Shown here piece by piece: positions 18,767 to 28,749 of a DNA stretch of 49,447 nucleotides. The position numbers were made by a program, and so were the translations under genes. The DNA comes from an uncultured Bacteroidota bacterium (GTDB lineage Bacteria; Bacteroidota; Bacteroidia; 2-12-FULL-35-15). The number at the start of each line of letters is the position of its first letter. Position 1 is the stretch's first letter. The notes beneath the pieces are model-generated. The model had not been told where the DNA came from, made no database searches, and saw only the letters and a program-made list of their open reading frames with translations. The DNA is taken from contig CAIXIP010000217.1 in NCBI GenBank assembly GCA_903919535.1, forward strand, positions 1-49,447, written 5' to 3'.

Positions 18767-21700
18767 TTAAACGGTTACTTTTCGTATGTCTGCTAATGCT
18801 TTTGTTTATGGGGCTAAAAGCACAACCATACGGAAACGAATGGATCAATTACTCTCAGAATTATTACAAAATAAAAATTGCCAAGAACGGTATTTATCGA
18901 ATTAATGCTGCAACCTTATCTGCCTTAGGAATTAATTCAGTTAACCCACAAAATCTTCAACTTTTTAACAAAGGGATTCAGCAATATATTTTTGTAAAAG
19001 ATGATGGTGATAATATCTTCAACTCAACAGATTTTATTGAATTTTATGCCGAAGCGAACGATGGCAAATTAGATTCTTTGCTATATAAGAATACCCCCTT
19101 TGTTCCAAATCCTTATTATAGTTTAATTAATGACACTGCTATATACTTTTTAACTTGGAACTCTTCTACCAACAACAATAGGATGAGCATTGAAACTGAT
19201 ACGGCTTTTAGTTCATACACGCCCGACACCTATTTCTTTAAAGAAGAAATCCAATCTTTCCATTCAGGATATTTTGCAGGTGAAACAGATGTTGTTGGAG
19301 GCACTGATTCTCGATACATTCGCTCCGAAGGATGGTTTGACGGGAATGTTATAACTCTGGGGTCTGGAGGCATTCAAACATACTCTATCAGCACTCCTAA
19401 GATATTTACAAGTGGCCCCAATCCACTAGTTAAAATTGTTGCTATTGGTGCTTCAAAAAATACGCAAGCCAACCCTGACCATCATTTACTTATCGAATAT
19501 CAAGGTTCAGGAGGGTATCAATTATTTAAGGATACTTCGTTCAGAGGATATGAAGCAAATCGTTTTATTGTTAATTCTATTTCTGCATCATCGTTAGGAA
19601 GTTCAACAACCAATTTCCGATTTACAAGTGTTGCAGACCTTCCAAATGTCACCTCGAACAGAACTACAATATCGTATATCAATGTCAAATACCCTCATTT
19701 GCTTGACCTGGAAGGAACAACTAAATTTCTATTTTACTTACCTTATAATGGTTTATTAAAATCCTTTTTAAACATTAGTAATTTTAGTGCATCTGGCACT
19801 ACTCATGTATACGACCTTAGCAATCACAAGCGTATTGATGTAGTTCAAAGTGGCAGTAATTTTAAGACACTAATACCAACCAACGGTAGTGAAAAAAAAT
19901 GTTATATCACTTCTGATGGAAACATCACAAATATTACTTCTATTCAACCTGTAACCCCATCAGCAAAGTTCACAGATTACTCAATATTTTCAGCTGACTC
20001 TGCATTCATTATAGTGACAAATAAATTATTACTGCCTTCAGCAATTACCTATAAAAATTACAGGAGTTCTATTAACGGAGGCTCCAACAATGTAGTAATT
20101 GCTGACGTAGATGAGTTATACGACCAGTTCGCTTATGGAATTGTTAAAAGCCCATTATCAATAAGAGGTTTCGCAGATTATCTGTTGGATACTTATCCTG
20201 CCAATGCACCACCCAAAAATTTATTTTTGATAGGTAAATCAATTCACTTTTATGTTTGTCGACAAAATGCAGCAAACTATGCAAACTGTTTAGTTCCTTC
20301 ATTTGGGAATCCCTCTAGTGATAACTTATTTACTGCCGGATTAAATGGCACTCAATTGGAGCCAGCTATTCCGACAGGTAGATTAGCTGCAAAAAACACA
20401 ATTGACATTGATTCCTATTTTAATAAAGTAGTTCAATATGAAGGCAATCCTCCGGCAGAATGGATGAAAGAGGTTTTACATTTTGGAGGAGGAGACGATG
20501 CAAGCTTACAGAATACAATTAAAAATTATTTAAATGGGTATAAATATATTATTGAAGACACTTATTATGGCGGGCATGTAACTTCTTTTTTTAAAGCTAA
20601 CTCGCTTCCGATGCAACAGCCTTCTTCTGATTCTGTCCGGAATATAATTAATAACGGGGTATCATTAATGACCTTTTTTGGACATGCTTCCGGCAATAGT
20701 TTCGATCAGAGTTTAGACAATATTAGTTCTTACGATTTTCAAGGGCATTACCCTTTCATGCTTACTAACGGATGTTATTCGGGTGACATACATTCATCGG
20801 GCATGGGTACATCTGAGGAATATATATTAACTCCGCAAAAAGGTATGATAGGATATTTATCAACTGTTGGGTTAGGAGTTCCATACGCTTTAAACACTTT
20901 TTCAAATGAATTTTACAATCAGGTAGCAAAACTAAGTTACGGGAAAAGTGTTGGATATAACATCAAAAAAACAATTCATAATATTGAACCCTTTGCAATT
21001 TCAGGTAGCAACCCTGATTCATTAATACGTGCAGTTTGTTATGAGATGACATTGCATGGCGACCCATCCATTATTATCAACGCTCAAAAAAAATCTGATT
21101 ATAAAATCACCAACAACGATGTATATTTTGATTTATTAACAAATTCTGATACCGTTACTGTATATGCAATTCGCACAAATATTGGCAGAGCACAAAATGA
21201 TACAATAATAAATGAGTTACTACGAATAGCTCCAAATGGTGATTCTACAAGATATACGGTCAGAAATATAGCACCAAAATACAAAGACACGATTTCATTC
21301 AAGTTACCAATTAATTTTTCGACAGATATTGGTTTGAATAAAATAAAAATAACTCTAGATGCATATAATACGGTTAGCGAGTTAGACGAAACAAATAATA
21401 GCACAGGTTTTATTGATGCATTTATAAATGGAGGAGCCATTGTTCCCGTTTACCCATACGAGTTTGCCATTGTACCAACCGATACCATAACCTTAAAAGC
21501 ATCTACTGCGAATCCATTTGCAATATCAAAAAACTACATTTTCCAAATTGATACTACTGATACGTTTAATAGTCCTTCTTTTATAACCACAACAATTAAC
21601 GCCCCTGGCGGTGTTGTAACATGGAGGCCATCTTCCATTTTCCCTTTACATGACAGCACTGTATATTACTGGCGAGTTAGCCCTGATTCTACAGGCCCCA

Positions 21701-23811
21701 CTACGGGATTTGTTTGGCGCGAAAGTTCCTTTCAGTATATTCAAAACAGACATGGTTGGGAACAAGCTCATTTTTTTCAATTCAAAAATGATGGCTATCA
21801 ATATGTAAAATTTATCAGGCCATTAAGAAAATTTCAATTTGCTGACGATTTAAAAAATGTTGTTTGCTTAAATGGTATTTACCCTTATATATATCCCTTA
21901 GATATTTCATATCGACTCGATGGTGGACTAATGCACTATTGGAGTTGTACCCCCTATACTGGTATTACTTTTGTTATTTTTAATGGAAGTAGTGGTCAAC
22001 CTGAACAAAGTGTCAAACTTGTCCCACCTGCATTAACCCCTTCAGGAGCGCCATATCCAGATCTTGATTATGGACAATATGGCAATCGACATTGCGTACC
22101 ACGTAATTTATTTGCATTTGATTTTTTCTCAAATGATGCAAATTATTGGCGCCCGGCAATAAAAACATTTGTCAATAATATTCCTGCCGGATCATATATT
22201 ATGGCTTATAGTCAGGGAAATGCTTCCATTCAGATGGACACCACTTTATATCAATCTTTTGAATCATTTGGCAGCGGAGGAATACGCAGCATTGTTGATA
22301 ACAGACCATTCATTTTTTTCGGAAAAAAAGGTTCTGCTATTGGTAGCGCAAGAGAAATAATTGGTGATTCACTCACCTCTATCATTAAACTGGATACTAC
22401 TATTCAGTCAAACTGGAATGAAGGCTTTATCGCGTCCCCAATAATTGGTCCTGCTTTAAGCTGGGGATCTTTGCATTGGAGACAAAAAACGCTGGATGGT
22501 TCAAGCACAAAGGATAGTATTGTAGTTAGAATAATAGGTATTAAATCTAATGGACAAGAAGTAACACTTGTAGATTTCCCTAAAGATTCGGTAGATGTAC
22601 TGAATTTGGCATATCATAATGTAGATGCCACCATTTATCCAAAAATTCGATTGGTAGCCTTCATGAAAGATGACAGTCTTCATACTCCTCCGCAAATGAA
22701 ACGATGGCAAGTAATTTATGCTCCCGTGCCAGAAGCAGCAATAAATCCTCCACTTGGATATTCTATGAGTAATGATAATGTGCAGGAAGGTGATAATATT
22801 ACCTTTCATGTTCCGATACAAAATATAGGTGATATTCCATTTAATAAAGACAGTTTGTTGGTTACCTATTGGATAGAAGATGTAAATAGAGTGAAACACC
22901 AATTGCCTTCTACACTTAAGAAAAACCCATTTATTCCAAGTGAAGTAATTATAGATACCGTTCATTTGAATACGGCCACTTACAGGGGTACTAACTCGTT
23001 GTGGATTGAAGTAAATCCAATTAATCAACCCCATTCACAATTGGAACAATATCATTTTAATAACATTATACAAATCCCATTTCATGTTGCAGCTGATAAG
23101 ATTAACCCATTATTAGATGTAACTTTTGATGGCGTTCACATTTTGAACAATGATATTGTTTCAGCAAAACCAAACATTTTAATAAAACTAAAAGATGAAA
23201 ATCAATTTTTGGCTTTAAACGACACAAATGCTTTTCATATTTTTGTTCAAACCCCTTCAAATAGTGTTGCACAACGTATTTATTTCGGCAATACGCTAAC
23301 ATTTATTCCAGCTACATTACCGTATAATAGTTGTAAAATAAATTATACGCCTGCATTTTCTCAAGATGGTACCTACCAATTAATAATTCAGGCAATGGAT
23401 AGAACAGGTAATCAATCTGGAGCGATTGATTATAAAATAAATTTCGAAATAATTAATAAGGCAAGCATTACAGAAGTGATGAATTATCCAAATCCTTTTT
23501 CGACTGCAACACATTTTGTATTTACTTTAACAGGTTCAGAAATCCCTAGTAATTTCAAAATACAAATAATGACCATTACAGGAAAAGTTGTCCGTGAGAT
23601 TTTTCAAGATGAGTTAGGCGCTATACATGTTGGAAGAAACATTACAGATTTCGCATGGGATGGGAAAGATGAATTTGGCGACAAATTAGCCAATGGTGTA
23701 TACCTTTACAGAGTAATTACAAAACTTAATGGGGAAGATATTGAGAAACGTCAAACAGATGCTGATCAATACTTTAAAAAAGGCTGGGGTAAAATGTATC
23801 TGATGCGTTAA
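18763..23811 (+). CDS. Putative type IX secretion system sortase PorU2-like (peptidase C25 domain with T9SS-type C-terminal domain)
   Basis: 1682 aa, ATG overlaps preceding stop (ATGA). C25 catalytic-site patterns MTFFGHASG (His641) and LTNGCYSGD (Cys671); C-terminal NYPNPFS...ANGVYLYRVITKLNG...FKKGWGKMYLMR FlgD/T9SS CTD-like. Confidence 0.85.
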   Translation: MIKRLLFVCLLMLLFMGLKAQPYGNEWINYSQNYYKIKIAKNGIYRINAATLSALGINSVNPQNLQLFNKGIQQYIFVKDDGDNIFNSTDFIEFYAEANDGKLDSLLYKNTPFVPNPYYSLINDTAIYFLTWNSSTNNNRMSIETDTAFSSYTPDTYFFKEEIQSFHSGYFAGETDVVGGTDSRYIRSEGWFDGNVITLGSGGIQTYSISTPKIFTSGPNPLVKIVAIGASKNTQANPDHHLLIEYQGSGGYQLFKDTSFRGYEANRFIVNSISASSLGSSTTNFRFTSVADLPNVTSNRTTISYINVKYPHLLDLEGTTKFLFYLPYNGLLKSFLNISNFSASGTTHVYDLSNHKRIDVVQSGSNFKTLIPTNGSEKKCYITSDGNITNITSIQPVTPSAKFTDYSIFSADSAFIIVTNKLLLPSAITYKNYRSSINGGSNNVVIADVDELYDQFAYGIVKSPLSIRGFADYLLDTYPANAPPKNLFLIGKSIHFYVCRQNAANYANCLVPSFGNPSSDNLFTAGLNGTQLEPAIPTGRLAAKNTIDIDSYFNKVVQYEGNPPAEWMKEVLHFGGGDDASLQNTIKNYLNGYKYIIEDTYYGGHVTSFFKANSLPMQQPSSDSVRNIINNGVSLMTFFGHASGNSFDQSLDNISSYDFQGHYPFMLTNGCYSGDIHSSGMGTSEEYILTPQKGMIGYLSTVGLGVPYALNTFSNEFYNQVAKLSYGKSVGYNIKKTIHNIEPFAISGSNPDSLIRAVCYEMTLHGDPSIIINAQKKSDYKITNNDVYFDLLTNSDTVTVYAIRTNIGRAQNDTIINELLRIAPNGDSTRYTVRNIAPKYKDTISFKLPINFSTDIGLNKIKITLDAYNTVSELDETNNSTGFIDAFINGGAIVPVYPYEFAIVPTDTITLKASTANPFAISKNYIFQIDTTDTFNSPSFITTTINAPGGVVTWRPSSIFPLHDSTVYYWRVSPDSTGPTTGFVWRESSFQYIQNRHGWEQAHFFQFKNDGYQYVKFIRPLRKFQFADDLKNVVCLNGIYPYIYPLDISYRLDGGLMHYWSCTPYTGITFVIFNGSSGQPEQSVKLVPPALTPSGAPYPDLDYGQYGNRHCVPRNLFAFDFFSNDANYWRPAIKTFVNNIPAGSYIMAYSQGNASIQMDTTLYQSFESFGSGGIRSIVDNRPFIFFGKKGSAIGSAREIIGDSLTSIIKLDTTIQSNWNEGFIASPIIGPALSWGSLHWRQKTLDGSSTKDSIVVRIIGIKSNGQEVTLVDFPKDSVDVLNLAYHNVDATIYPKIRLVAFMKDDSLHTPPQMKRWQVIYAPVPEAAINPPLGYSMSNDNVQEGDNITFHVPIQNIGDIPFNKDSLLVTYWIEDVNRVKHQLPSTLKKNPFIPSEVIIDTVHLNTATYRGTNSLWIEVNPINQPHSQLEQYHFNNIIQIPFHVAADKINPLLDVTFDGVHILNNDIVSAKPNILIKLKDENQFLALNDTNAFHIFVQTPSNSVAQRIYFGNTLTFIPATLPYNSCKINYTPAFSQDGTYQLIIQAMDRTGNQSGAIDYKINFEIINKASITEVMNYPNPFSTATHFVFTLTGSEIPSNFKIQIMTITGKVVREIFQDELGAIHVGRNITDFAWDGKDEFGDKLANGVYLYRVITKLNGEDIEKRQTDADQYFKKGWGKMYLMR

Positions 23812-25347
23812 TTACTCTATTTTTTTATAGATTAACAATTTTCCTTTGTCGTATTCCTTGTTCCATTGATTTGCATTTTTAATTACAAAATCGGGGACAA
23901 CACATTTTTCACTATTTACAATTACATAAATAGATGAAGCATGATTCAAGGAATCATATTTACTAAAAGGATAAAATACCAAATTCGAATATTCCTTAAA
24001 CCCATTGTATATAATATGATTCTCTGCAAATTCACTATCTGTTAAAATTATTTTCTTACCTGTGAGGTTTAATTCTTCTATCTGGGTTTTAATTAAATTG
24101 CTTGATCGTAATGCAGGAACTCTATAGTTAGAATTGCTATATACAAAATTTGCTGCCAAAATTAAGAACGGTAACAATAGCAATAAATTCCAGTTTTTGT
24201 TTTTTTGTTTCATAAAGTAAGAAAACAATATAACAGATAAAAAAAAGCCAAACAGTATTGTTCTATTTACAGAAACAGAGCTGTAATTACAGACAATTAA
24301 TGCAGTAAATATTATCATCAAATAATAATATATTTTTCTCTTAGCTTTAAAAATTAAAAATGCCGACAGTATCGACAATGGCGCAACAGTTAATATCCAC
24401 AACCTATCAACCATAAATAACACTCCGTATTTTTCAGTGTGAAAAAGAAAAATAAATTCAGACAGTAGCACTAAAGAGTATAATGCAATGTATGAGTGTA
24501 AATCATTGAAATTTCTATTCCATACTTTTGGAAAAGAATAAGCCGCAAAAATTAAAATAAATAAATAGCCGAGTTCCGAGTTAAACCATTTTAAAATATT
24601 TGAACTAAATATTGCTTTAATATATGCTTTTGAATACTCATCAAAAAAGCCTGTATTATTAAAAGCCAACATCGATTTAATACGAAAAAAAGCATCTCCT
24701 GTAATTAAATAATAAAAAGTAAGCAGCAACAGCATGGAGGCTAAAGCAAGTAAAATTGTTTTTTTCCAAAAAAAATAATTTTGTTTTTTGAGAATATCGT
24801 AAACAAAAATAAGAAGTATAAAAGGCATAACAAGTAAGATGGTTTCCTTTGTCAAAAATCCCAATAGAAGGATAACGTTTATTAAAAACGGATAGATTAC
24901 TTTTTTTTCATATTGTCTTCCATAATAAAGCAATACAATACTGGCAATACAATAAAAGGAAACAATTAAATCTGGAAACAATGCAATAGAATATGTTATT
25001 TGCATCGTGTTAACAGCAATTAGAAAGGAGGCAATAAAGGCAACTTGAACATTTGTAGTTTTATTAAGAAACAAAAAAACAATCGTAATTGTAAAACAAC
25101 TTAACAAAAGGGGCCACAATGCAATCGTATAAGGATTTATGCCGAAAACAAAAAAAATAATACTTGTGGGAATATAAACACCAAACCTATTTTGAAACTG
25201 ATCATACGTTAAATTTAAATGCCCCTCTAAAAAACTATGCGCATTATAAGTATAGCAATAATCGTCACTGAAAGGCCACACAGGCTTCAAAGCAAACCAA
25301 GCCGTTATATGCAAAAGAAGGATTAGAATCAATAATTTTTTCTGCAT
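23812..25347 (-). CDS. Glycosyltransferase family 39 / PMT-like membrane protein
   Basis: 511 aa; N-terminal FSDDYCYTYNAHSFLEGHLNL (acidic DD in first loop), about 11 hydrophobic segments. Confidence 0.65.
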   Translation of the reverse strand: MQKKLLILILLLHITAWFALKPVWPFSDDYCYTYNAHSFLEGHLNLTYDQFQNRFGVYIPTSIIFFVFGINPYTIALWPLLLSCFTITIVFLFLNKTTNVQVAFIASFLIAVNTMQITYSIALFPDLIVSFYCIASIVLLYYGRQYEKKVIYPFLINVILLLGFLTKETILLVMPFILLIFVYDILKKQNYFFWKKTILLALASMLLLLTFYYLITGDAFFRIKSMLAFNNTGFFDEYSKAYIKAIFSSNILKWFNSELGYLFILIFAAYSFPKVWNRNFNDLHSYIALYSLVLLSEFIFLFHTEKYGVLFMVDRLWILTVAPLSILSAFLIFKAKRKIYYYLMIIFTALIVCNYSSVSVNRTILFGFFLSVILFSYFMKQKNKNWNLLLLLPFLILAANFVYSNSNYRVPALRSSNLIKTQIEELNLTGKKIILTDSEFAENHIIYNGFKEYSNLVFYPFSKYDSLNHASSIYVIVNSEKCVVPDFVIKNANQWNKEYDKGKLLIYKKIE

Positions 25348-25382
25348 AATCTATATTTAACTTCTTCAAATATAATTAATAT

Positions 25383-25390
25383 TAATTTTG
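25383..25390 (+). promoter_or_regulatory. Candidate -7 element TAATTTTG
   Basis: Exact TAnnTTTG, 26 nt upstream of the ATG at 25417. Confidence 0.45.
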
Positions 25391-25416
25391 CTATAATTAA
25401 ATCGCAATTTGCAAAT

Positions 25417-26025
25417 ATGTTAAAGCAAGTATTTTTCATTGGTTTTTTCTTTCTGTATTCGGCCATGTTTGCTCAATCGCCATTTAGTAAGCTTTCTAAG
25501 CCAGAAAAATATTGGGTCATTACGCATCCATTTGTTGTAAAAAAAGCTATGCATATTTCAAAACAAGTATTAGTTGATGTTGATTCCATCAGAAAATCAG
25601 AAATTATTGGTACAGATAATAACGGTGGCAAGCTGGATGCATTTAAACATGCATATTGGATGGCTTCCTTAACCTGCAAAATTGGAAAAAGAAAAACAAA
25701 GAAATTAGGCATTGCACACGAAAAAGGGAATTATTTGCAATTTAGAAAACACGAAATAGAAGACCGCTTTTTGCCCGACTCAGTTAGTTCTGAAATGGAT
25801 CTAAAAAATAATGAAATTGGAATTTCTTTAATTAATGATTGCAAATTAAAATCTACACAATCATTACAAAACGAGGTGTTATTGGCCTTAAAAAATGGGG
25901 AATTATATATTATAAAAAAAGACAAAAATGGGGTTTTTCTCACAAAAGATGGGATACAACTTCAGATGAATGAATGGGTGGGAAAATGGGGGATTCCAAA
26001 ATATATAGTTCGCTCAAACGAATAG
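25417..26025 (+). CDS. Exported hypothetical protein, DUF6973-like
   Basis: Signal peptide; KLDAFKHAYWMASLTCKIG...LGIAHEKGNY pattern seen in DUF6973 proteins. Confidence 0.6.
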   Translation: MLKQVFFIGFFFLYSAMFAQSPFSKLSKPEKYWVITHPFVVKKAMHISKQVLVDVDSIRKSEIIGTDNNGGKLDAFKHAYWMASLTCKIGKRKTKKLGIAHEKGNYLQFRKHEIEDRFLPDSVSSEMDLKNNEIGISLINDCKLKSTQSLQNEVLLALKNGELYIIKKDKNGVFLTKDGIQLQMNEWVGKWGIPKYIVRSNE

Positions 26026-26034
26026 CGATTTTAT

Positions 26035-26042
26035 TATCTTTG
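26035..26042 (+). promoter_or_regulatory. Candidate -7 element TATCTTTG for lnt
   Basis: Exact TAnnTTTG 16 nt upstream of the GTG start at 26059. Confidence 0.45.
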
Positions 26043-26058
26043 TGCGTATATTTTAAAT

Positions 26059-27663
26059 GTGAAAACACTTCAACTTTTATCCCTTTCAATATTAAGTGGC
26101 CTTCTTTTAGGCCTTTCGTGGATCCCAACTGGGTTGGCACCCATGTTATTCGTGGCATTTGTACCTCTGTTAATTGTTGAACATTCTATTTTCAAAAATC
26201 CTCTGAAAAATAAAACACTCACGATTTTTCTTTGTGCTTTCATTACATTTTTCACGTGGAATCTGGCTGCTACATGGTGGATTAAGAATGCTTCTTTTGG
26301 CGGTGCAGTATTAGCATTCGTAGGCAACTCTGTTTTAATGTCGATTCCTTTTTTATTTTTTCATCAGGTAAAAAAACGAATAGGAGAAAAATGGGGTAGC
26401 ATTATATTTGTCTGCTTTTTTATTGCGTTTGAATATTGGCATTTAGATGGCGAATTATCTTGGCCCTGGCTTACACTTGGCAATGCTTTTGCCGACACAC
26501 CAAATTTAATTCAATGGTATGAATATTCAGGAATGCTTGGCGGAAGCTTATGGATTTTGGTAACTAATGCTTTGGGTTTTGAAATTTATAAAAAGTATAA
26601 AGTAGCAAGTATTAAATATCAAGTAATTGGATTAATTTCCGTTATTATTATTCCAATTTCCGCATCTTATATTATTTCCTTTTCTCAAAATAAATTTATA
26701 AAAGGTGGAGTTCAAGTTGTAATAGTTCAGCCAAATATTGATCCTTATAACGAAAAATTTTCCGGCTCCTACGAAGAGCAATTAAATAAAATGTTGCTAC
26801 TCGCTGCACAAAAAACAGACTCCACAACTGACTATTTGGTTTTCCCCGAAACAGCTATCACTGAAGAATTATGGGAGAATCAACTAGAACAAAGCAGCAG
26901 TATACAAACAATTCAAAAGTTTTTAAAACACTTCCCGAAATTAAAAATCATTACTGGCGCTTCAACAGCAAAAGCATTTCAGGTCGATGAAGAATTATCT
27001 GCAACAGCGCGTAAATTTTCAGGAGCCAACACTTATTACGATGCATACAATACCGCCTTGCAATTAGACAACAGTGGGCGAATACAAATTTACCACAAAT
27101 CACAATTAGTAGCAGGTGTTGAACGAATGCCTTTTCCTGTGCTATTCAAACCACTCGAAAAATTTGCTCTTGATCTCGGAGGAACTGTTGGAAGTTTGGG
27201 TACTCAAAAAGAACGAACAGTTTTTACTTCACCTGATGGCTCAATAAAATCTGCTCCCGTAATTTGCTATGAAAGTTTATTTGGCGAATTTGTAAGTAAA
27301 TATGTTCAGAATGGCGCACAATTTATTGCAATCATCACAAATGATGGGTGGTGGGGCGACACACCTGGCTATAAGCAACATTTAAAATATGGAAGATTAA
27401 GAGCAATCGAAAACAGAAGATGGGTTGTTCGTTCAGCAAATACTGGCACCTCTTGTTTTATAACACCACTTGGCGAAATACAACAGACAACTGAATGGTG
27501 GACTCCATGCGTTATCAGCCAAAAAATTCAGTTGTACACTGAGATTACTTTTTATACAAATCATGGGGATTACATTGGAAGGTATGCCTTGTATATTTCT
27601 TTACTCTTAATTATCTTTTCATTGCTACTTAGATTCAATATCATTAATAAATTTATTAAATAA
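26059..27663 (+). CDS. lnt: Apolipoprotein N-acyltransferase
   Basis: GTG start; LGLSWIPTG, FPETAI (Glu), KSQLVAGVERMPFP (Lys), VICYESLFGEFV (Cys), TNDGWWGDTPGYKQHL. Confidence 0.93.
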   Translation: MKTLQLLSLSILSGLLLGLSWIPTGLAPMLFVAFVPLLIVEHSIFKNPLKNKTLTIFLCAFITFFTWNLAATWWIKNASFGGAVLAFVGNSVLMSIPFLFFHQVKKRIGEKWGSIIFVCFFIAFEYWHLDGELSWPWLTLGNAFADTPNLIQWYEYSGMLGGSLWILVTNALGFEIYKKYKVASIKYQVIGLISVIIIPISASYIISFSQNKFIKGGVQVVIVQPNIDPYNEKFSGSYEEQLNKMLLLAAQKTDSTTDYLVFPETAITEELWENQLEQSSSIQTIQKFLKHFPKLKIITGASTAKAFQVDEELSATARKFSGANTYYDAYNTALQLDNSGRIQIYHKSQLVAGVERMPFPVLFKPLEKFALDLGGTVGSLGTQKERTVFTSPDGSIKSAPVICYESLFGEFVSKYVQNGAQFIAIITNDGWWGDTPGYKQHLKYGRLRAIENRRWVVRSANTGTSCFITPLGEIQQTTEWWTPCVISQKIQLYTEITFYTNHGDYIGRYALYISLLLIIFSLLLRFNIINKFIK

Positions 27664-28683
27664 ATGAAAACCGGTGTACTACTAATAAATCTGGGAACTC
27701 CTGATAGTCCGAAAACATCAGATGTCAGAAAATATTTATCTCAATTTTTAAATGACAAACGCGTAATTGATATTAATCCTATCGGTCGTTTTATTTTAGT
27801 GAATGGAATTATTGTTCCTTTTCGTTCACCGAAATCAGCAAAACTATATCAACACATATGGACCAAAGACGGTTCTCCACTTTTAATATACGGGAATAAA
27901 GTAAAAGCATTATTGCAAAAAGAATTGGGCGATACTTTTGTTGTCGAATTAGGAATGCGATACCAGAGCCCTAGCATGGAATCAGCACTCAATAAATTAC
28001 GTGAAGCAAAAGTTGATAAAATAATTATGATCCCGCTGTACCCTCAATATGCATCTTCCAGCACAGGATCATCAGTAGAAGAAGCATTACGAATTATTGG
28101 CAAATGGGAAGTAACTCCATCTATTGAAGTGATTTCTAAATTTTATGACAATCCAGATTTTATTGATGCCTGCGTAGAAGTTGCAAAAAAGTATGACCAA
28201 AAAGATTACGATTATGTTATTTTCAGTTATCATGGTTTGCCCGAAAGACATATAAATAAAGGAGCAGCACACTATGGTAGCAGCACCTGTAATTTCGGAA
28301 CATGTTGTAATACAATAACAGAGAACAATCAATACTGCTATCGTGCAAACTGTTTTGAAACAACACGACAATTAGTAAAACGATTGAATATTCCCGAAGG
28401 TAAATATGAAACCACTTTTCAATCCCGCTTAGATGACAAGTGGATAAAACCATACAGCGATAAAGTAATTGCACAAACAGGCACAGATGGTAAAAAGAAA
28501 ATGTTAGTTTTCTCTCCGGCTTTCGTTGCTGATTGTTTAGAAACGCTTTATGAGATTGGTACCGAATACGATGAAATTTTCAAAGCAAATGGTGGCGAAA
28601 AAATTCAATTAGTAGAAAGCCTCAACGATTCTCCAAAATGGATAGAGGCATTAAAGAAAATGGTATTGAAGGCTAAAGGGTAA
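27664..28683 (+). CDS. hemH: Ferrochelatase
   Basis: GVLLINLGTPDSPKTSDVRKYL, MRYQSPSMESAL, FSYHGLPERH, FSPAFVADCLETLYEI; directly follows lnt. Confidence 0.95.
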   Translation: MKTGVLLINLGTPDSPKTSDVRKYLSQFLNDKRVIDINPIGRFILVNGIIVPFRSPKSAKLYQHIWTKDGSPLLIYGNKVKALLQKELGDTFVVELGMRYQSPSMESALNKLREAKVDKIIMIPLYPQYASSSTGSSVEEALRIIGKWEVTPSIEVISKFYDNPDFIDACVEVAKKYDQKDYDYVIFSYHGLPERHINKGAAHYGSSTCNFGTCCNTITENNQYCYRANCFETTRQLVKRLNIPEGKYETTFQSRLDDKWIKPYSDKVIAQTGTDGKKKMLVFSPAFVADCLETLYEIGTEYDEIFKANGGEKIQLVESLNDSPKWIEALKKMVLKAKG

Positions 28684-28699
28684 TATTATTTATTATAAA

Positions 28700-28729
28700 A
28701 AAAGAGCTGAAATTAATTTCAGCTCTTTT
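28700..28729. terminator. Bidirectional intrinsic terminator between hemH and accC
   Basis: AAAAGAGCTGAAATT/AATTTCAGCTCTTTT, perfect 15-bp arms with A/T-run at each end. Confidence 0.85.
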
Positions 28730-28749
28730 CTATTTACTCAATTCGGATT

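Noticed and set aside
22501-23034. 177-aa antisense ORF within the porU2-like gene
   Set aside because: Lies fully antisense to a strongly supported CDS, with low-complexity Tyr/Ile-rich composition and no recognisable domain; likely a by-product of AT-rich coding sequence.
25417-26025. Possible metalloprotease because of AHEKGNY and KHE motifs
   Set aside because: No HExxH; the pattern fits a DUF6973-like hypothetical better and no catalytic set is visible.
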